Positions 59,667 to 64,000 of a stretch of 64,000 nucleotides of DNA are shown in pieces (position 1 is the stretch's first letter; every line of letters starts with the position of its first letter). The DNA comes from Rhexocercosporidium sp. MPI-PUGE-AT-0058 (Eukaryota > Ascomycota > Leotiomycetes > Helotiales). The notes beneath the pieces are model-generated. The model saw only the letters and a program-made list of their open reading frames with translations. It had not been told where the DNA came from and did no database searches. The stretch covers positions 372,001 through 436,000 of the forward strand of contig JAGTJL010000028.1 of the NCBI GenBank assembly GCA_020746875.1, read 5' to 3'. Both the position numbers and the translations under genes were made by a program.

Positions 59667-61713
59667 ATGTTTGGGTATCTCTTCGCCCTCCCATTGCTAG
59701 CATGCTTGACCCTCCCGGCCTCTGCTCTCCCCACCATCACCGTCAAGGGCGCGAAGTTCTTTGCTGGTGGTCAGCAATACTTCCTCAAGGGTGAGAATAT
59801 CCCAAGCACTCAGAAATCCGATCTAATTATTTAGGTGTTGCGTACCAAGGTACTCCAAACGATCCCCTCGTCGACACAAACCAATGTCAGCTCGACGCCA
59901 AGTCCATGCAATCCATCGGCACTAACTCAATTCGTATCTACCATGTTGATCCAAACGCCGACCACGATGGATGTATGTCTGCCTTTAGTGAGGCCGGAAT
60001 CTACATCTGGTTGGACCTCGATACCTTCGATACCCAGATCGTTCAAGCAACCCCGACATGGACCAAGGAGCAATTCGCTGCGTTTGCCAGGGTCATGGAC
60101 GAATTCCAACAGTATGATAACCTGGGAGGATTCTGGATTGGAAATGAGGTTATCGATAACCTTGGGGGATCGCCTTCTGCACCATACATCAAGGCCGCTG
60201 TTGCAGACATGAAGTCCTACTTGTCTGCCAAGGGTTATCGCTCAATCCCTATCGGATACTCTGCTGCTGATGTGAGTACACTAGAGAACAATGCTTCTTT
60301 TTCCCATGCAGAATTCTTCTATTCTCGAAACACAGGTCTCCTAGTCTCCAATTCCTTCTAGATCCAGAGCTAATCTGTTCCCTTTACCTAGATCGCCGAA
60401 CTTCGCCCTATGCTACAGAATTATCTTGCTTGCGGTGAGCCAAACGAGTCAATCGATTTCTATGGTCTCAATTCCTACGAGTGGTGCGGTGCTGCTACAT
60501 ACGAAAATTCCGGATACGCTGGTCTTCAAGCCATGGCTGTTGGATACAATCTCCCTATCTTTTTCTCCGAGACTGGCTGTAATGTTGGTGGGGAACGCAC
60601 TTTCAACGATCAGAAGGCTATCTTTGGTCCAGAGATGATTGATACCTGGTCTGGAAGTATTATCTACGAGTGGGTTCAGGAAACCAACGACTACGGTATT
60701 GTGGACTACCCCAATGGCGAGATATATAGTGGCGCTCCAATTCCGATTCAACCCGACTTCAACAATCTAGCAACTGTTTGGAAGAACATCAATCCAGCCG
60801 GGGTAGCAGAAGCAAGCTACAATCCTACATTCAGCCCACCACCTTGCCCAGGTGCTTCTGGAGGATGGACTGTCAGTGGAAATGTCCCTCTTCCAAGACT
60901 CGACTCAAGCATCATCAAATTGGTCGCAGCAGGTCAATCAGACATCAAGCCATCCACGTCTAAGGTTGCTCCTACTAGTACATCTGCGGATTCTACAGGT
61001 ATGCCTACAATTCTTTCAACTCCTAGCAGTTTTTCAACGTTCGGGTCTTCCACCTTGGCGTCATCATCTCCAGTCCCTTCTTCAATCAGCATGTCGACGA
61101 TTTCTTCAACTCTTGTTACGTCATCCTCCAGCATTGATCTCAAGAGCTCTTCGTTGACCACCACTGCTTCTGCAAATGTAAAGACTTCGGGCTCTTCAGG
61201 TACGTCCTCTCTCCCAAACACTTTCATCCTATTTTCCATTCTATTCCATCTCGTCGGCCCTCGATTGGGGGCTTGACTCATCATGTTCTTTCCTTTGCAG
61301 ATACCCCAACTCGTTCCATGAGTGTCTCTTCTCTTTCGACTGCCACTCGATACCCAGCCGTTCCTTTCGAGCCACTATTTACCACGTGTTATATGGCTGG
61401 ATATTGCAGGACTCTGATGCTCGATTCTCTAAGTCAAACATGGACTCTAACGGCGGATGCCGAAGAAACAGATACCCCTCTCTCCCCTCAACCAACAAAC
61501 TCGCTTTCTCTAACCCAATCTACGACTTCTCCCACTAAAACTACCGCAAACAACGCAGCTATGAAATCTAAATCTGCCGCGGCCGCATTGCGAGTTACAA
61601 CCCCGTTGGAGTGGATCAAGCATGGTGATTTTATGGGTGCACATGGCGGAATTGTGGGCTTGGTTATCATCAGCATCTCACTGGTCCTCGTCATAGGATC
61701 TTTTTTATCCTAA
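59667..61713 (+). CDS. GH72 1,3-beta-glucanosyltransferase (Gel/Gas family)
   Basis: Cell-surface enzyme that cuts and re-ligates beta-1,3-glucan, elongating wall glucan. Exons 59667-59790, 59835-60271, 60392-61199 and 61301-61713 give 593 residues. Signal peptide about 1-20, then GH72 (about 22-330) with the two catalytic glutamates in GGFWIGNEV and PIFFSETGC, and the conserved GVAYQG start. No carbohydrate-binding X8 (CBM43) domain, so it belongs to the shorter subfamily. A Ser/Thr-rich linker follows. If the third intron (61200-61300) is spliced, the protein ends in IVGLVIISISLVLVIG. If it is retained, translation stops at 61276 after a different hydrophobic tail (FILFSILFHLVGPRLGA). Either could act as a GPI signal. 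The catalytic domain is certain; the C-terminus is not. Confidence 0.93.
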
Positions 61714-64000
61714 CCTGGAGGACCATCAGCTTCAATGTGAAGGGTTGGCACGAGGGAAGTGTTGGCTGGGGATTTGATGACCGTGCGACACAGGATTTCA
61801 TGAGTACTAACAATGAGAATATGGATACTGTCGGTGTTAATATGGTAGATTTTGATGGATGCGAGTGGCGAGGGGGACAAATGTCTGACATGGGGAAAGT
61901 TTTCCGGAAAGCAAAGTTGGGGAGGGAGAGGGTGGATGTGAATGTCTTGAGCAGTGTTGGACGTGTGAAGGGTGGTATTGTGAAGCAAAAACGAAAAGGA
62001 ACAAGGAGAAATAGGGCAAGGGATGTCGAGTGGGCGAATGCTTGTGATTGATCAACTTGGATGATTGATGATTCGATCGATCTTTTCCGTTGGATGCTGA
62101 TGTACATGGTACGCGACTCGCATGATGCTTAGAGTATACAATAGATAGAGAGACGTGTATTGTTTAATTGATAATTATTCACGAAGAGCCTGGGTTTTGA
62201 GGTGATTTAGTGATGTGTAGAATATGGGGCTCAAGTCCTTGGGACTATATGGGGGCGTGGAAACTTGATAGGCGTTGAGGTTAAAGAGGGGGTGAGAAGC
62301 CTAGCTCTTATGACTTCATAGATGGAGGTCAGAGTGGATATCTGAACTACCACTGATATTTACTAGAATAAGAGGGAGAGTATAAGTATAAATAGCGATC
62401 TCTTTCTGACTGGGGCTCAGGTACATGTATAAAAGACACCGCCTCCTCCCGACTGCGAGTTCCTGGCGTGGGACAGGTCTAAGGAATTGGAGAACGCTAG
62501 ACTTGGATGGACGGATCCGGTAATTAGATTCCTCGGTATGCTTTTTTCCCCCTCGAGGTGTAGACTGTTCACAGCTTTGTCGAGATCGTGGATTTGCGGC
62601 TGTGTGTTTAGGAGGGGTGTGGTTGAAGGTTTGAATGGAGGGGAGGAAGGAGAGTATTTGTTGTCACTTTTTGAGTTATTGTCATTCAGCTTCTCTCACT
62701 TGATGTATGGTACGCCGAGCAAATGAATATAAGGAAGAGAGAAAGAACGGTTTGAGATGATTTTGAGATGATGTGGTGCTGAAGTTATTTATCATTTCAT
62801 CAAACTTAATGGACATCATCAGAATTACGAATCAGTCACAAACTAGTGACTTTTTCTTCGGGCCAGTTTTTACCGCTACTGTAGAGGAGCAAAATTGAAC
62901 AATTTTAGTGGAAGATTAAATAGGAGGAGAAAGGTAGCCAGCCTCGCTTTGCAAATCCGAAACATCACTGGCAGCAAAGCAGGAGTGAAGTCAGTGGAGC
63001 AAGAGACGGTATCAAATCTAGCTTCCTCGACAGAGAATAAACTAGTCAACTCGAAGCTGTCGAGCGCCACATAATCGCGCTGCAGCTACTTCCTTGTAAG
63101 ATCTGTGACTATTGCAATTGATTCTGTCCCGGATAATCTTCGTCTGTTCGGAGACTTCATCGTAGTTGATAGGGGACGAATTGTGCAATGGAAAGGGTAG
63201 AACATGTCATTGTGATTTCTATTGTCAACTGAGCTTTGTGCAGGGAGTTTAGGTTGTTAGCTGTGGACAAGGTCAAAGGCTACAGACATCTGGATTTTGG
63301 TTGGTGGGATTCAGGCTTTGGTGCACGGCAAACACATTTCAGAGTCTACCACATCTACTCATGATTTGTCAAGGCTAGCGGGTATGTGTAACTTCGAGTT
63401 ATCGGGTTGCCTCAACAGCCAGCGCGGTTAGGCAGGGAGCATGACTTTAGGGGGACTCCAAGAAGGATCAAGCTTGGTCTCTGTAATGTGAGGGAGGAAA
63501 TGATTGATATGCTACCAGTTTTTCCCGAGGAAACCTAGACGGAAGAGTAAGCTAGAATTGATTTTATGAAGCTGTACTACTGGTGACCCGTTCTTACTCC
63601 TGCTGGAGCTTTCCATTAAGATATTAGCTTGTCATGCAGCCACGCGCGCTGAAAAATTTGTAGTTGACCGCCAACAATCCCAGTCTCCCCCTTTGGCCCT
63701 TTGGGGCTCGCCTATTGTCGCGCTTCCCCGTTTGCTCCCGAGAGCCAAGCAGAGCTCCTTCGGTGTGTCATTGTTATCTATCTATTTCACATTGGATCAA
63801 ACAAATGTGCTTCAGGAATACCATCTTGGCCAGAAAACAATCATCTGGCGCATGCGACTCCAAGTGGTGGCCGCGGAGCTTTAATCTCCCCCATCTATTA
63901 AAAGCCAGGCTTGCATTCAAATCGAATGATTTTCCTAGGCGCTTTGCGGCCAAAATATCGCGGCCGCGGTTCCCCAAACACCAAGATCTTGGGTTGACGC
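61714..64000. other. 2.3-kb region without a recognised gene
   Basis: Short frames on both strands (for example 61737-62051 +, 104 codons, basic C-terminus) have no recognised family. No repeat or RNA gene was seen. The window ends here. Confidence 0.4.

Overview
This window is nuclear DNA of a filamentous ascomycete (Pezizomycotina). A Leotiomycete/Helotiales-type, plant-associated fungus is my inference. The support is many short GT-AG introns (about 45-125 nt) with CTAAC/CTAAT-like branch sites, fungal-specific families (HIR3, ChAPs, CHRD/GPI wall protein, GH72 glucanosyltransferase, HET domain, TRI14-like), a secreted cutinase, and scattered small DNA-transposon relics. No rRNA, complete tRNA or CRISPR was recognised.

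Layout. 1-5912 (-): 3'-truncated HIR3 histone-regulator gene. 5913-9480: long spacer with one stretch of broken reading frame. 9481-11822 (+): six-exon ChAPs (BCH1/BUD7) exomer gene. 12766-14072: MITE-like element beside a decayed protein kinase. 14797-15738 (+): thioredoxin-PITH protein (TXNL1 type). 16227-17357 (-): C2H2 zinc-finger protein. 17707-19063: striking array of 14 copies of an 11-bp motif in strictly alternating orientation. 19263-19941 (+): small single-pass membrane protein. 20216-21074 (-): cutinase. 23158-24488 (+): CHRD-domain GPI wall protein. 26831-27877 (+): cysteine-rich protein of DUF3716 type. 28775-29941 (-): secreted TRI14-like protein. 31605-33284 (-): NCS1 purine/cytosine permease.

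33.8-41.2 kb is a repeat-rich accessory tract with an AT-rich island, a protein kinase with a family-specific N-terminal region (35781-37374, -), a Tc1/mariner transposase relic, a pogo-like MITE and SINE-like pieces. It is followed by a second kinase of the same build (41629-43823, +) and a HET-domain module (44249-46345, +). The sequence between these two modules reads as seven consecutive introns separated by exons of 6, 3, 3, 3, 3 and 3 nt, all phase 0. Splicing them gives one open frame of about 1325 residues. I think this kinase-microexon-HET gene is the most unusual thing in the window.

Distal part: a damaged bestrophin-like gene (46535-47600, -), a MITE with a 9-bp target duplication (48589-48950), an amino-acid permease (51138-53375, -), a cysteine-rich single-pass membrane protein (56905-57849, +) and a GH72 glucanosyltransferase (59667-61713, +) with two possible C-termini.

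The genes are independent transcription units, not an operon or metabolic cluster. Themes are chromatin/trafficking housekeeping (HIR3, ChAPs, TXNL1), wall and cuticle surface functions (cutinase, CHRD, GH72, Cys-rich membrane protein), uptake (NCS1, amino-acid permease) and a possible allorecognition/immune-like locus (two related kinases plus HET). All gene models were read by eye; splice sites are inferred from frame continuity and consensus.
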